From an uncultured Alphaproteobacteria bacterium (GTDB lineage: Bacteria; Pseudomonadota; Alphaproteobacteria; Caulobacterales; Aquidulcibacteraceae), in NCBI GenBank assembly GCA_902826035.1, contig CADEDG010000021.1, positions 1 through 34,070 of the forward strand: a stretch of 34,070 nucleotides of DNA, in the 5' to 3' direction. The notes under the pieces were generated by a model. It saw nothing but the letters and a program-made list of their open reading frames with translations. It had not been told where the DNA came from and did no database searches. Shown in pieces: positions 10,743-20,497 of this stretch. The first letter of the stretch is position 1; every line of letters starts with the position of its first letter. The translations under genes and the position numbers were made by a program.

Positions 10743-11573
10743 ATGGACAAGGCCGACCAGATCGCTTTTTATGCGCGCATGTTTGCACGTAGCCTGCTGA
10801 CCCTTGTCGTCGCGACGTTTATTGCGTTCTCGCTCGGCGGCGGCGCCTGCGCCCAGCCGGTTCTCGCACTCTACAGCTACCGCGTGGTCCACACCTATCC
10901 CCATGATCGCGACGCTTTTACTCAAGGCCTCTTTTTCAGGGACGGATTTCTTTACGAGAGCACCGGCCTGAACGGCCATTCCTCAATCCGCAAGGTCGCG
11001 CTCGAGACCGGGCGTGTGCTGCGACGGCGCGACATCGATGCTCAGTATTTCGGCGAGGGCATCGTCGATTGGGGCGACCGCATCGTCTCCATCACTTGGC
11101 AGTCGCAACGCGGCTTTGTGTTCGACCTCGATGATTTCGATCAGCGTTCGAGCTTCAGCTACGAGGGCGAAGGCTGGGGCCTGACCCGCGACGCCAATCG
11201 CATCATCATGAGCGACGGCACCGAGCGGCTCCGCTTCCTCAACCCAAACACTCTGCAACAGACCGGCGACGTTGCGGTGACGCTGCAAGGACGCCCATTG
11301 CACAATCTAAACGAACTCGAATGGGTGGAAGGCGCGGTGCTCGCCAATGTCTGGCAGACCAATTGGATCGCGCGCATCGACCCAGCAAGCGGCGCCGTGA
11401 CCGGGCTCATCGATCTCCGCGGGCTCCTACCCCAATCCGACTTTGAACCCGGCCACACCGATGTGCTCAACGGCATCGCCTACGACCCTGCGACGCGGCG
11501 TTTGTTCGTCACCGGCAAGAATTGGCCGAAGTTATTTGAGATAGAATTGATCGAGCGGCCTGCGAACCAATAG
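10743..11573 (+). CDS. Glutaminyl-peptide cyclotransferase, exported
   Basis: Bacterial/plant-type glutaminyl cyclase (PF05096 type), converting N-terminal Gln to pyroglutamate. 276 residues with an export signal; cleavage is likely after GGGACA, leaving QPVLALYSY. The family's beta-propeller signatures are present: HDRDAFTQGLFF, ESTGLNGHSSIRKV, FGEGIVDWGDRIVSITW, GWGLTRD, LNELEWV, ANVWQTNWIARID and LNGIAYDPATRRLFVTGK. The ATG at 10743 has an AGGCGA site. An internal ATG at 10779 would still leave a signal peptide. Periplasmic. No link to arsenic is evident beyond the divergent position. Confidence 0.93.
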   Translation: MDKADQIAFYARMFARSLLTLVVATFIAFSLGGGACAQPVLALYSYRVVHTYPHDRDAFTQGLFFRDGFLYESTGLNGHSSIRKVALETGRVLRRRDIDAQYFGEGIVDWGDRIVSITWQSQRGFVFDLDDFDQRSSFSYEGEGWGLTRDANRIIMSDGTERLRFLNPNTLQQTGDVAVTLQGRPLHNLNELEWVEGAVLANVWQTNWIARIDPASGAVTGLIDLRGLLPQSDFEPGHTDVLNGIAYDPATRRLFVTGKNWPKLFEIELIERPANQ

Positions 11574-11584
11574 CTCCGCACAAC

Positions 11585-13249
<1,665 letters not shown>

Positions 13250-13262
13250 GTTGAGACAATTC

Positions 13263-13291
13263 TTGACATACATCGGCAATCGAGGTAGATC
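13263..13291 (+). promoter_or_regulatory. Promoter with overlapping dyad, probable PadR operator
   Basis: A consensus -35 (ttgaca, 13263-13268) is followed at 17 bp by tagatc (13286-13291) as a weak -10. In and beside the spacer is a dyad: tacatcg (13269-13275), 5-base centre, cgaggta (13281-13287), 6 of 7 bases complementary. The PadR-family gene begins about 16-22 bp downstream. PadR repressors usually bind a dyad over their own promoter, so autorepression is likely (inference). Confidence 0.65.
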
Positions 13292-13306
13292 GTCTCCCAA
13301 GAGGAG

Positions 13307-13645
13307 ATGAACGTGGACGAGACGGTCCGGGATTGGGAGCGGCGCTGGCGCAAAAGCGTGTTGCCGTTCGCGGCGCTTGCGGCGCTGCGGCAGGGCCCCA
13401 AGCACGGCTACGCGCTCGCAACTGCGTTGCGCGACCTACTTGGCGCGGCGGCCCCCGAAGGTACGCTCTATCCCCTGCTCAACGGCTTCGAGCGCGAAGG
13501 TCTGACCATCGCCGAATGGGCGATCCAGGAAGCCGGCCCAGCGCGCAAAACCTACGCGCTGACCCCCAAGGGCGAAGCGGTTTTTGACGCAGCGGTCAAG
13601 AGCTGGAACGGGTTCAGCGAAAGTCTGGGGGGGTTGACCCAATGA
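13307..13645 (+). CDS. PadR-family transcriptional regulator
   Basis: Small PadR winged-helix protein of about 112 residues. Core motifs are LAALRQGPKHGYALATAL, PEGTLYPLLNGFEREGL and ARKTYALTPKGEAVF. Start: the ATG at 13307 sits directly on the AAGAGGAG ribosome binding site, so the GTG at 13313, 6 bases after that site, is probably the true start; both are in frame. It ends in an ATGA overlap with the HAAS-domain gene. PadR/HAAS pairs are a recurring arrangement in which the regulator controls the membrane partner. Confidence 0.9.
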   Translation: MNVDETVRDWERRWRKSVLPFAALAALRQGPKHGYALATALRDLLGAAAPEGTLYPLLNGFEREGLTIAEWAIQEAGPARKTYALTPKGEAVFDAAVKSWNGFSESLGGLTQ

Positions 13646-14247
13646 CCCGATGGACGGACCTGGTCGATGCTGGCGCCCGCGCCACCTTCGCCGCTTACTT
13701 CGCCAAGGTCGATCGCGCGCTCGCGGCGCTGCCGCGCTCCGAAGCAGAGGAAATCAAAGCCGAACTGGAAGCGCACGCTCTGGACGCTTTCGCCGCGAGT
13801 GGTGAAGCAACAAGCGCGCTGTCGCAACTGGGCGATACGGACGACTTCCTGCCGGCTCTGGTGGCGGATCGGCTACGCGCCCGGGCCGGGCGCACCTTCA
13901 ACCCAGGCGACATCGCCGCCGCCTTGATGCGCAGCGCGGGCGCTGGGATTGCGGGACTCGCCACCACTGTCGCGGCGGGACTTGGCTACGCGGTCGCCGT
14001 CATCTGCGTCGCGCTCGGCATCGTGAAATTTTTCGCGCCGCACGGAACCGGCGTTTACCGCCTGGATGCTGGCGGCATCTTCATCGGCTCCGACGCCAAC
14101 GTGCAAGGCGTCGATCTTGTGGGAATGTGGTTCTCACCGCTCGCGATCGCGGTGGGCGTGTGCCTTTACGTCGTGCTGACCTGGACGTTCGGGCGCGCAA
14201 CGGTGCGCAAACGCGCGCCGCTCGGATGTAGACCTATGGAAGACTAA
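13642..14247 (+). CDS. HAAS-domain (DUF1700-like) membrane protein
   Basis: 201 residues. Residues about 18-75 match the HAAS-type helical domain that accompanies PadR regulators: YFAKVDRALAALPRSEAEEIKAELEAHA, then a second helix pair ending LGDTDDFLPALVADRL. Two or more transmembrane segments follow: about 101-130 (GIAGLATTVAAGLGYAVAVI and onwards) and about 163-182 (MWFSPLAIAVGVCLYVVL). The start codon overlaps the PadR stop codon by four bases, so translation is coupled. Function unknown; such proteins are thought to sense or transmit envelope signals. The M23 gene begins 15 bp downstream. Confidence 0.8.
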   Translation: MTRWTDLVDAGARATFAAYFAKVDRALAALPRSEAEEIKAELEAHALDAFAASGEATSALSQLGDTDDFLPALVADRLRARAGRTFNPGDIAAALMRSAGAGIAGLATTVAAGLGYAVAVICVALGIVKFFAPHGTGVYRLDAGGIFIGSDANVQGVDLVGMWFSPLAIAVGVCLYVVLTWTFGRATVRKRAPLGCRPMED

Positions 14248-14261
14248 GCAAGGAGAAAGAC

Positions 14262-15419
14262 ATGAAGAAGTTCTGGCTCGCCGCATGCGCGGCGGGAGCG
14301 CTGACGGCTGCGCCTGCGCAAGCCTTGGAAATTCGCGTCGACCCGGCGCCGCTCTACGTATTCGATCTCGCGCCCGACCGCGGCGGCGTCGATCTGGTGT
14401 TGCACAATATTCTCGTCGTCAATGACGAGGCGCGCACGCAGGAACTCACAGGGTTGCGCGTCGATTTGCTTAAGGAAGGCGAGATCGTCGCCACGGCGCG
14501 TGTGGGGGCAGCCGCGCTCCTACGCCGCGCCCAACGCGTTACAACCTACGAGCAAGCCGGTCTGCTCCGAGCGATGGATTTCCAGTTCCATCTTTCGCGC
14601 AATTTGCACGAAGGCGAAAAGCTGAGCAGCGATGCGACGCTCGAACCCGGCGAGGTTCTTCTCAATACCGGCTTCTACATCTCCGCATCGATTTTGCCGG
14701 ATACAGCGCGCGTGGTAGCCGAAAGCGCGGGCGGCGACATCGGCGTCGCGTCCATTCCAGTTTCGCGCTACCAGTCACCGAACCACTATCGCGCGCCTGT
14801 GGACGGCCGGTGGTTAGTGTTTGCGTCCGGCGACGCCGAACATCATCACCGCTGGGTCGTCTCTTCGGAGTACGCGCTCGATCTCGCCACGCTTGGTCCG
14901 GAATTGCGCTCGCACACCGGCGACGGAACCCGGCTTGCGCAATATCGCACATTCGGCCTACCCATCCGCGCCGCCGCCGATGGCGTGGTCGTGGCCGTGC
15001 GCAATGATGTCATCGACAATGAAGGCATGCTGCGTCGTCCAGACGAAAGCTACGAGTCCTACGAAGAGCGCGTCGCCGAGGGCCAGCAAGCTATCCTGCT
15101 CTCCGGCAGCGGCTTCGAAGCAGCAGCCGGAAACTACGTGCTGATCGAACATGCAGGCGGCGAACATTCGCTCTATGCCCACATGCGCCGCGGCAGCGCC
15201 CGCGTGCGCGTCGGCCAGCGCGTGAGTACGGGCGACCAAGTCGGCGAGGCCGGTTCGTCAGGCAATTCCACCGAGCCGCACCTTCATTTTCAGGTTATAG
15301 ACGGCCCCGACCTCAACCGCGCGCGCGGCCTGCCCGTGGTGTTCGAGGGCCTGCGCGACGATTGGATCGCCATGGGCGGGCGCCACCTTCGCGCCGGCGA
15401 TGTAATGGAGCGGGAGTGA
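14262..15419 (+). CDS. M23 (LytM-type) family metallopeptidase, exported
   Basis: 385 residues with a Sec signal peptide (KKFWLAACAAGALTAAPAQA) and a strong AAGGAG site. Residues about 20-190 are an N-terminal beta domain. The M23 fold covers about 195-345: EYALDLATLG holds the Asp of the first metal motif, ADGVVVAV the core strand, LYAHM and EPHLHFQVID the HxH. In canonical LytM the first metal motif is HxxxD. Here the His position is Glu or Ser (SSEYALD), as in a divergent subfamily with Q/E there, so metal binding may be altered. Acts on peptidoglycan or another periplasmic peptide; substrate unknown. Third gene of the PadR operon. Confidence 0.88.
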   Translation: MKKFWLAACAAGALTAAPAQALEIRVDPAPLYVFDLAPDRGGVDLVLHNILVVNDEARTQELTGLRVDLLKEGEIVATARVGAAALLRRAQRVTTYEQAGLLRAMDFQFHLSRNLHEGEKLSSDATLEPGEVLLNTGFYISASILPDTARVVAESAGGDIGVASIPVSRYQSPNHYRAPVDGRWLVFASGDAEHHHRWVVSSEYALDLATLGPELRSHTGDGTRLAQYRTFGLPIRAAADGVVVAVRNDVIDNEGMLRRPDESYESYEERVAEGQQAILLSGSGFEAAAGNYVLIEHAGGEHSLYAHMRRGSARVRVGQRVSTGDQVGEAGSSGNSTEPHLHFQVIDGPDLNRARGLPVVFEGLRDDWIAMGGRHLRAGDVMERE

Positions 15420-15426
15420 TCTGCGA

Positions 15427-15461
15427 CGGACGCGTCAGGCGAAGTCCGCCTGGCGCGTCCG
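15427..15461. terminator. Long GC-rich hairpin between convergent genes
   Basis: Arms 15427-15441 and 15447-15461 pair over 15 bp with one mismatch around a 5-base loop (aagtc). It lies between the stop codons of the M23 gene and the convergent DUF1579-type gene. There is no T-run on either side, so intrinsic termination may be weak, but the position suits a shared bidirectional transcript end. Confidence 0.6.
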
Positions 15462-15466
15462 CGCAT

Positions 15467-16057
15467 TCATGCTCGGGTCCACTCCATGATCCAGTTCTGA
15501 TCCCAGGTGGCGCCGCCGTCGTGGGAGGCCCCTTGGCGCCAGCGGCACGAGCGCGGTGTGATGTTGTCCCAGATGCCAGCGTATTTTACAGGCTGGCCGT
15601 TATCGACATCGTCGGTGACGAAGATGCCGGCGCCGTTCTCGAAGCTCCCGATCTGACCAGGAACGCCCACGACGCCACTGCGCGCATTCACCCAATGATC
15701 GGACCAAACGCGGTTCTGCACGTCGAGCAATCGAAGGCCCATGCCGCTGAAATTGCGCGAGGGAATGCGCAATTCCTCCACACTGCAGATCCCCGCCAGG
15801 AGCGCGTGCACGGTCGCTTCGCCCTCGTATTCGAGCCATTCCCCGTTCACGATCGAGCGATGATGAATTCGCCATTCGCCGGTTAGAAAGTCGAAATCCC
15901 CAGGCCGCCCGGGCGTCGGCGTGGTCGGCAACGGAGGAAAGGGATCGAACTGCATGGGCGCCCCTTCCTGAGATGTGGCGCAAGCGGGCAGAAGCGCGGC
16001 GGCGCCTGCGGCAGCGCTGACCACCAGAAGATCGCGCCTTGGTTTGTTCAGCTTCAT
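15467..16057 (-). CDS. DUF1579-type protein with lipoprotein signal
   Basis: 196 residues from the ATG at 16057, which is preceded by a near-perfect GGAGGTGATT site located in the end of the upstream gene. The N-terminus has a twin-arginine-like KPRRDLLV, a hydrophobic core and the lipobox LLPAC, so it is exported and probably lipidated. The mature domain, from GDFDFLTGEWRIHHRS to WDQNWIMEWTRA, matches the neighbouring cytoplasmic paralogue (GDFDFFLGGWRVEHRR to WETNWVMNFTP). Start and stop codons of the two overlap by 4 bases (ATGA). Function of the family is unknown; a small-ligand-binding beta-barrel is plausible. Confidence 0.8.
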   Translation of the reverse strand: MKLNKPRRDLLVVSAAAGAAALLPACATSQEGAPMQFDPFPPLPTTPTPGRPGDFDFLTGEWRIHHRSIVNGEWLEYEGEATVHALLAGICSVEELRIPSRNFSGMGLRLLDVQNRVWSDHWVNARSGVVGVPGQIGSFENGAGIFVTDDVDNGQPVKYAGIWDNITPRSCRWRQGASHDGGATWDQNWIMEWTRA

Positions 16058-16575
16058 ACAATCACCTCCGCGGGCGTGAAGTTCATCACCCAATTGGTTT
16101 CCCAGCTCACGCCATCATCCACAGAGAACGCCTGCTCCCAGCGCGGCGAAGCAGTTCGGGTTTGCGTCCACAGGAACCGCACCCGGATGTCGCGTCCCTC
16201 CCAACGATCGGCGGCATAGAACGCGCCGACGCCGTCCTCGAAACCACCCATCATGGGAACGTCGAGTCGGTGCGGCGTGCGTCCATCGAGCCACCAAATG
16301 GCCCAGCGATTTGTGTTCGGGTCGTACGATCGCAACGTCACCGCCCGATACGCACCTGCGGACAGGTCGAGGATGTTGTCATCGACATTGCCAAAGCCGC
16401 CCAAAACTTTTCTGGTCACGCAGCGGCCGCCGAACTCTTCCCACTCGGCAGAGTCGCGCAGCCGCGTCTTCAATCGGCGGTGCTCTACTCGCCAGCCACC
16501 AAGGAAAAAGTCGAAATCGCCAGCGCCCCCGGACATGTTGGTCTCTAGCGATCGCGGTGTTGGCGTGGATTGCAC
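16054..16575 (-). CDS. DUF1579-type protein, cytoplasmic paralogue
   Basis: 173 residues. I use the GTG at 16575 because AGGGAGAA lies 5-8 bases before it. An ATG at 16536 has only a weak site. No signal peptide. Recognisable family segments: GDFDFFLGGWRVEHRR, EWEEFGG, GNVDDN, YRAVTLRSYDP, WAIWWLDGR, GGFEDGVGAFYAADR, RVRFLWT and ETNWVMNFTP. It is the first gene of a two-gene operon with its exported paralogue, divergent from a WYL regulator across a 17-bp dyad. That arrangement suggests the regulator controls it. Confidence 0.85.
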   Translation of the reverse strand: MQSTPTPRSLETNMSGGAGDFDFFLGGWRVEHRRLKTRLRDSAEWEEFGGRCVTRKVLGGFGNVDDNILDLSAGAYRAVTLRSYDPNTNRWAIWWLDGRTPHRLDVPMMGGFEDGVGAFYAADRWEGRDIRVRFLWTQTRTASPRWEQAFSVDDGVSWETNWVMNFTPAEVIV

Positions 16576-16617
16576 GGCTTCTCCCTCTAGTCTCCGCGCG
16601 CTTCTAACTTGATATAT

Positions 16618-16634
16618 ATGCCACCTAGTGTCAT
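16618..16634. promoter_or_regulatory. 17-bp dyad between divergent genes, probable WYL-regulator operator
   Basis: atgccac-cta-gtgtcat: arms 16618-16624 and 16628-16634 match as inverted repeats at 6 of 7 positions. It sits in the 80-bp gap between the DUF1579-type operon (minus) and the WYL-regulator gene (plus), next to the AT-rich gatatatatg that could serve as a -10. This is the expected place for an operator controlling both directions. Confidence 0.6.
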
Positions 16635-16655
16635 GTTTTACGCAAGGTTGTAGAA

Positions 16656-17636
16656 ATGCGCGCCAGCCGCCTTCTTTCGATCCTGATCCTGCTCCAGGTG
16701 CGCGGGCGCTTGACCGCGGAGGCGCTAGCGCGCGAGTTCGAAGTCTCGGTGCGCACGATCTATCGCGACGTTGACCAACTCAGTGCAGCGGGCGTGCCAA
16801 TCTACGCGGAACGCGGACGCAGCGGGGGCTTTGCTTTGTTGGACGGCTACCGCACCAAGCTTACCGGTTTCACGAGCGCCGAAGCCAATGCGCTGCTTCT
16901 TGCCGGCGTGGGAGAGGCGGCTGCCGACCTTGGCCTCGGCGCGGAACTTGCCGCAGCGCAACTGAAGTTGCTCGCGAGCCTACCCCCGGAATCTGGCGCC
17001 AGCGCTGAACGCGTAGCGGCGCGTTTTCACCTCGATCCGGCCGCCTGGTACTCGCGTCCGGAGACGCCAGAACTCCTGCCTACTTTGGCGACGGCAGTAT
17101 GGGGCGAGCGACGCATTAAGCTGCGCTATGAGAGTTGGAAGGGCGAAGTGGTGCGCACGCTCGATCCGCTCGGCTTGGTGTTGAAGGGCGGCGCTTGGTA
17201 CCTTGTGGCGATGGCGCAGCAACAGCCCAGAACCTACCGCGTCTCGAATATCCGCTCGCTCGCCATCACCGAGACGCCCTTCAAGCGCCCGCGCAATTTT
17301 GAACTCGCGCGCTTCTGGGCACGGTGGGCGCGAGAGTTCGAAGACCGGCTTATGGCCGCTCGCGCAACGATTGAGATTTCGCCCGCAGGCCGCAAATTGT
17401 TGCGCGATGTGAACCCCATCGCCGCCCACGCGGTCGAGACCGCCCACCGGCCATGCAGACGCGCCGATTGGGTGCGCGCGGAAATACCGGTCGAAGGTGC
17501 GGACTATGCCGCGCGTCAATTGCTCCGGCTTGGCGCTGAACTTGAAGTCATCGCGCCGCCTTCTTTACGGGCGGCAATTGCCGTGGAAGCCCAGCGCGTG
17601 GCTTCGCTCTACCGAAAGAGAGCACGCAAGGCGTGA
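16656..17636 (+). CDS. YafY-type HTH/WYL-domain transcriptional regulator
   Basis: 326 residues. N-terminal HTH (about 1-60): ASRLLSILILLQVRGRLTAE and VSVRTIYRDVDQLSAAGVPIYAERG. The WYL domain (about 145-220) has the name-giving GAWYLVAM, preceded by RYESWKG and followed by RTYRVSNIRSL, whose Arg residues are the typical ligand-contact positions. A C-terminal WCX-like extension covers about 240-320. Regulators of this layout respond to small ligands or nucleic acid ends and usually control the adjacent operon, here the DUF1579-type pair read divergently. Confidence 0.92.
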   Translation: MRASRLLSILILLQVRGRLTAEALAREFEVSVRTIYRDVDQLSAAGVPIYAERGRSGGFALLDGYRTKLTGFTSAEANALLLAGVGEAAADLGLGAELAAAQLKLLASLPPESGASAERVAARFHLDPAAWYSRPETPELLPTLATAVWGERRIKLRYESWKGEVVRTLDPLGLVLKGGAWYLVAMAQQQPRTYRVSNIRSLAITETPFKRPRNFELARFWARWAREFEDRLMAARATIEISPAGRKLLRDVNPIAAHAVETAHRPCRRADWVRAEIPVEGADYAARQLLRLGAELEVIAPPSLRAAIAVEAQRVASLYRKRARKA

Positions 17637-17732
17637 CGACCTCATTTTGCTCCGGCTTCCGTTGCCACCGCAGCTATGCAATATTGCAGACCAAGGGGCC
17701 AGCGCCGATCCGCGCGCCCTCTGGAAACGCGC

Positions 17733-18623
17733 ATGGACTGGGACAAGCTCAAGACTTTCCACTTCGCCGCCGAGACCGGCAGCCTGACCGCGGCCGCCGA
17801 GCGCCTCGGCGTGTCGCAATCCTCGGTCAGCCGCCAGATCGCGGCGCTGGAGAACGACATCGGCGTGCCGCTGTTTCAGCGCCATGCGCGCGGGCTGCTG
17901 CTGACCGGGCCGGGCATGGCGCTCAGGGAGTTCACCCGCGAAATGGCGGGCGCGGCCGTGATCGCGGAATCGACGCTGAAGGATGCGCGCGAGAAGGTCA
18001 TCGGCGATTTGAAGGTCACCGCGCCGATCGCTTTCGGCGCCACGTGGCTTGCGCCGCGCCTCGGCGCCTTCGCCGACACCTATCCCGAGACGCGTCTGCA
18101 AATTTTGCTCGACGATCGCGAGTACGATCTCCTGAAACTCGAGGCCGAGTGCGCGATCCGGCTTTGGGCGGCCACGCACGCCGATCTCATCCAGCGCAAA
18201 TTGTTTGAAGTCCGCGTGAGCCTCTATGCATCGCCCGATTATCTCAAAAAACACGGCACGCCCAAGCAAGTCGAAGACCTCGATCACCACCGCATCATTG
18301 CCTATCAACAAGGCGTGCCGACGCCGATGCGCGAGCTCGACTGGGCCCAGCGCGCCGGCCGCGAAGACGCTAAACCGCGCCCGCCGCTGTTGGAGATCAA
18401 CAATGTCTACGGCATGCTGCGCGCGGTTGAGAGCGGCTTCGGCATCGCCAGCGTACCCGACTATATGGCCCGTGAGAGCACGCAACTCGTGAAAGTCCTG
18501 CCAGAGCTGCCGGGGCCGAGCTTCGAAGTGTACTTCATCTATCCAAGCGACCTGAAACGATCAAAACGCATCGCCGCGTTCCGGCAATTCCTGATCGATC
18601 AGGCGGCGGACTGGGTCGCTTGA
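17733..18623 (+). CDS. LysR-family transcriptional regulator
   Basis: 296 residues from the ATG at 17733; an upstream in-frame start adds 19 residues without homology. N-terminal winged HTH: DWDKLKTFHFAAETGSLTAA, then LGVSQSSVSRQIAALENDIGVPLFQRH. The C-terminal type 2 periplasmic-binding-protein-like sensor domain covers about 90-290. The inducer is unknown. In related genomes a LysR gene often lies near trxB; here two accessory operons separate them (inference). It ends 30 bp from the convergent metallopeptidase genes. Confidence 0.93.
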   Translation: MDWDKLKTFHFAAETGSLTAAAERLGVSQSSVSRQIAALENDIGVPLFQRHARGLLLTGPGMALREFTREMAGAAVIAESTLKDAREKVIGDLKVTAPIAFGATWLAPRLGAFADTYPETRLQILLDDREYDLLKLEAECAIRLWAATHADLIQRKLFEVRVSLYASPDYLKKHGTPKQVEDLDHHRIIAYQQGVPTPMRELDWAQRAGREDAKPRPPLLEINNVYGMLRAVESGFGIASVPDYMARESTQLVKVLPELPGPSFEVYFIYPSDLKRSKRIAAFRQFLIDQAADWVA

Positions 18624-18630
18624 GGCGGTG

Positions 18631-18653
18631 TTCGGAATAGAGAATATGCCGAA
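18631..18653. terminator. Hairpin between convergent LysR and metallopeptidase genes
   Basis: ttcggaata and tatgccgaa pair over 9 bp with one mismatch around a 5-base loop, filling the 30-bp gap between two converging stop codons. No T-run is seen. The position suggests a bidirectional transcript end. Confidence 0.45.
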
Positions 18654-19520
18654 TCAGAGGAGCTCAAACGCCACGCGGAAGGTGTCGCACTCGCGCGCAT
18701 CTCCGGAATCAAAACCGCGCTGCAGCCAGCGCATGCGTTGTTCGCTTGTACCATGCGTATATTCAAACGTCTCGATCTGGCCCTGAGTCAGCGTGTCGTC
18801 GCCCAATGCGAACGCTGCATTCAAGCCTTCGCGCAGATCGGATTCATCTATGGATAGCTGGACGCGTTTTTGGTTTGCCCAAACGCCCGCAAAACAATCC
18901 GCCTGCAATTCCCGACGCATCGTGAGCTGGTTGGCGGTTTCGGCAGCGATGTTGACTGAACGAACCTCCAACAAGGTCTGGACATGGTGCCCAACTTCAT
19001 GGGCGATGATATAGGCTTGCGCAAAATCGCCCGGCGCGTTCAATCCTCGTTCAAGCACTTGGTAGAAGTTTGGATCGATGTAAATGCGGCGGTCGAGCGG
19101 ACAATAGAATGGCCCGGCATCGGAATCCTGCGACCCGCAACCGGTGTCGACGGCCCCGTAAAACACCGCAAGCACGGGAAATTCATACGTGCCTTGGGTG
19201 GCAAAATAGTGCGGCAGCCTCCCCTGCTGAAATTGGGCGCTCCAGACCTCCTCGGTTGAGCCAAGTATCGCCCTGATGAAGTCGCACGCTTGCGGATCTG
19301 CCTCGCACACGCTCCCGCGCCCGACATCAGTTTGGACAGGTTCGACACCAAGCGCGCCGCCCGCTCGGGCGGAATCTTTGCGATCCGTCTCGGCCCTGGG
19401 CGCGCCGAGTATCGAGAAAACTGCGTCTCGGAGTCCAAGCGGGTTGAAGAGATAAATTCCCACCCCCAGGCAAGCCGCGCCGGCCAGGCAAATCAAGCCG
19501 ACGCGGATTGCCGGCGACAT
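18654..19520 (-). CDS. Neutral zinc metallopeptidase (YpfJ family), second tandem copy
   Basis: 288 residues from the ATG at 19520, whose A is shared with the stop codon of the upstream copy (TGATG). A TTG one codon earlier is the only upstream alternative. One N-terminal membrane helix (about 4-26, ending YLFNPLGLRDAVF), then the PF04228-type domain: PFYCPLDRRIYIDPNFYQVL and the zinc motif AHEVGHH with a downstream ELQADCFAG, which supplies the third ligand (Glu or Asp). Conserved cysteines at CEADPQACDF and YCPLD match the paralogue. Probably acts on periplasmic proteins; substrates unknown. Confidence 0.92.
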   Translation of the reverse strand: MSPAIRVGLICLAGAACLGVGIYLFNPLGLRDAVFSILGAPRAETDRKDSARAGGALGVEPVQTDVGRGSVCEADPQACDFIRAILGSTEEVWSAQFQQGRLPHYFATQGTYEFPVLAVFYGAVDTGCGSQDSDAGPFYCPLDRRIYIDPNFYQVLERGLNAPGDFAQAYIIAHEVGHHVQTLLEVRSVNIAAETANQLTMRRELQADCFAGVWANQKRVQLSIDESDLREGLNAAFALGDDTLTQGQIETFEYTHGTSEQRMRWLQRGFDSGDARECDTFRVAFELL

Positions 19521-20431
19521 CAAAGCTGCCCAGCCGGAACCGCAAACGTATCGCAGCGGCGCGGATCGCCGGAATTGAAGCCCTGATTGAACCAGCGCAT
19601 GCGCTGGGGGCCGGTGCCGTGGGTGTACTGACGTGGGTCTGCGCGACCCTGACTGAGCGTATCGTCACCAATTTGGTGGGCCGCATTCAGTGCTTCGCGC
19701 CGATCCGCTTCGCTGATATCCAGCGCCGCTTGGTCATTGTGACCCCAGACACCCGCGAGACAATCGGCCTGCAACTCGATGCGCACCGAAGTCAGGTTGC
19801 GATCCTCACCCGGCAAAGTCTTGTTGGTGGCGCCGATCAGATTCTGCACGTGGTGGCCGACTTCGTGGGCGATCACGTACGCTTGCGCAAAATCGCCCGG
19901 GGCATTTAAACGCTGTTCCATCACCTGGTAAAAGGTCGGGTCGATGTAGAGCTGCTTATCGCCGGGGCAATAGAACGGTCCCATCTCCGAGGAAGCCTGT
20001 CCGCAGCCGCTGGAAACGCCGCCGCTGAAGAAGTTGAGCACCGGGTCCTCGTAGGCCTGAGTGCGTGAGCCATAATTCGGCAATCGACCCTGCTGAAATT
20101 GATCTCGCCAGACGATTTCAGTGGAGCGCAGAATGCGGGACGAGAAATCGCACGCGGGCTTTTGCGCATCGCACGCACTGCCTTCGCCCTGCGAGGATTG
20201 CGTCACCCCCGGCGTGCCGCCGAACAGCAGCCCGAACACGGTGTCGCGAATGCCGAGCGGGTTGAAGAAGTAGATCCCCGCGAGCGCCACAACCGCGATC
20301 AGGGTTCCGCGCACGCCAATGCGCCGCACGATCGCGAACAGAGCGCCCGCGCCGAGGCCTGCGCCAACGGCGCCGCCTCCCGAACCACGGTCGCGCACAT
20401 TGCCCGAGGGGTCCCGTCCGTCTGTTCTCAT
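19520..20431 (-). CDS. ypfJ: Neutral zinc metallopeptidase (YpfJ family), first tandem copy
   Basis: 303 residues, with a strong AGGAGG site before the ATG at 20431. A glycine-rich cytoplasmic start (RDRGSGGGAVGAGLG) precedes a membrane helix (about 43-60, ending YFFNPLGIRDTVFGLL). The catalytic region has CPGDKQLYIDPTFYQVM, AHEVGHH and ELQADCLAGVW, as in E. coli YpfJ. It matches the downstream copy along its whole length. The glycine-rich linker and RTDGRDPSGNVRDRG start are typical of YpfJ; the second copy lacks them. Translation of the two is coupled by the TGATG overlap. Confidence 0.95.
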   Translation of the reverse strand: MRTDGRDPSGNVRDRGSGGGAVGAGLGAGALFAIVRRIGVRGTLIAVVALAGIYFFNPLGIRDTVFGLLFGGTPGVTQSSQGEGSACDAQKPACDFSSRILRSTEIVWRDQFQQGRLPNYGSRTQAYEDPVLNFFSGGVSSGCGQASSEMGPFYCPGDKQLYIDPTFYQVMEQRLNAPGDFAQAYVIAHEVGHHVQNLIGATNKTLPGEDRNLTSVRIELQADCLAGVWGHNDQAALDISEADRREALNAAHQIGDDTLSQGRADPRQYTHGTGPQRMRWFNQGFNSGDPRRCDTFAVPAGQL

Positions 20432-20497
20432 GGCGTCCTCCTGCCCTAGTCGAGGCTTCTTAGCGCGCGACGCCGTCGCAAGCCAATGGGGCGACGC

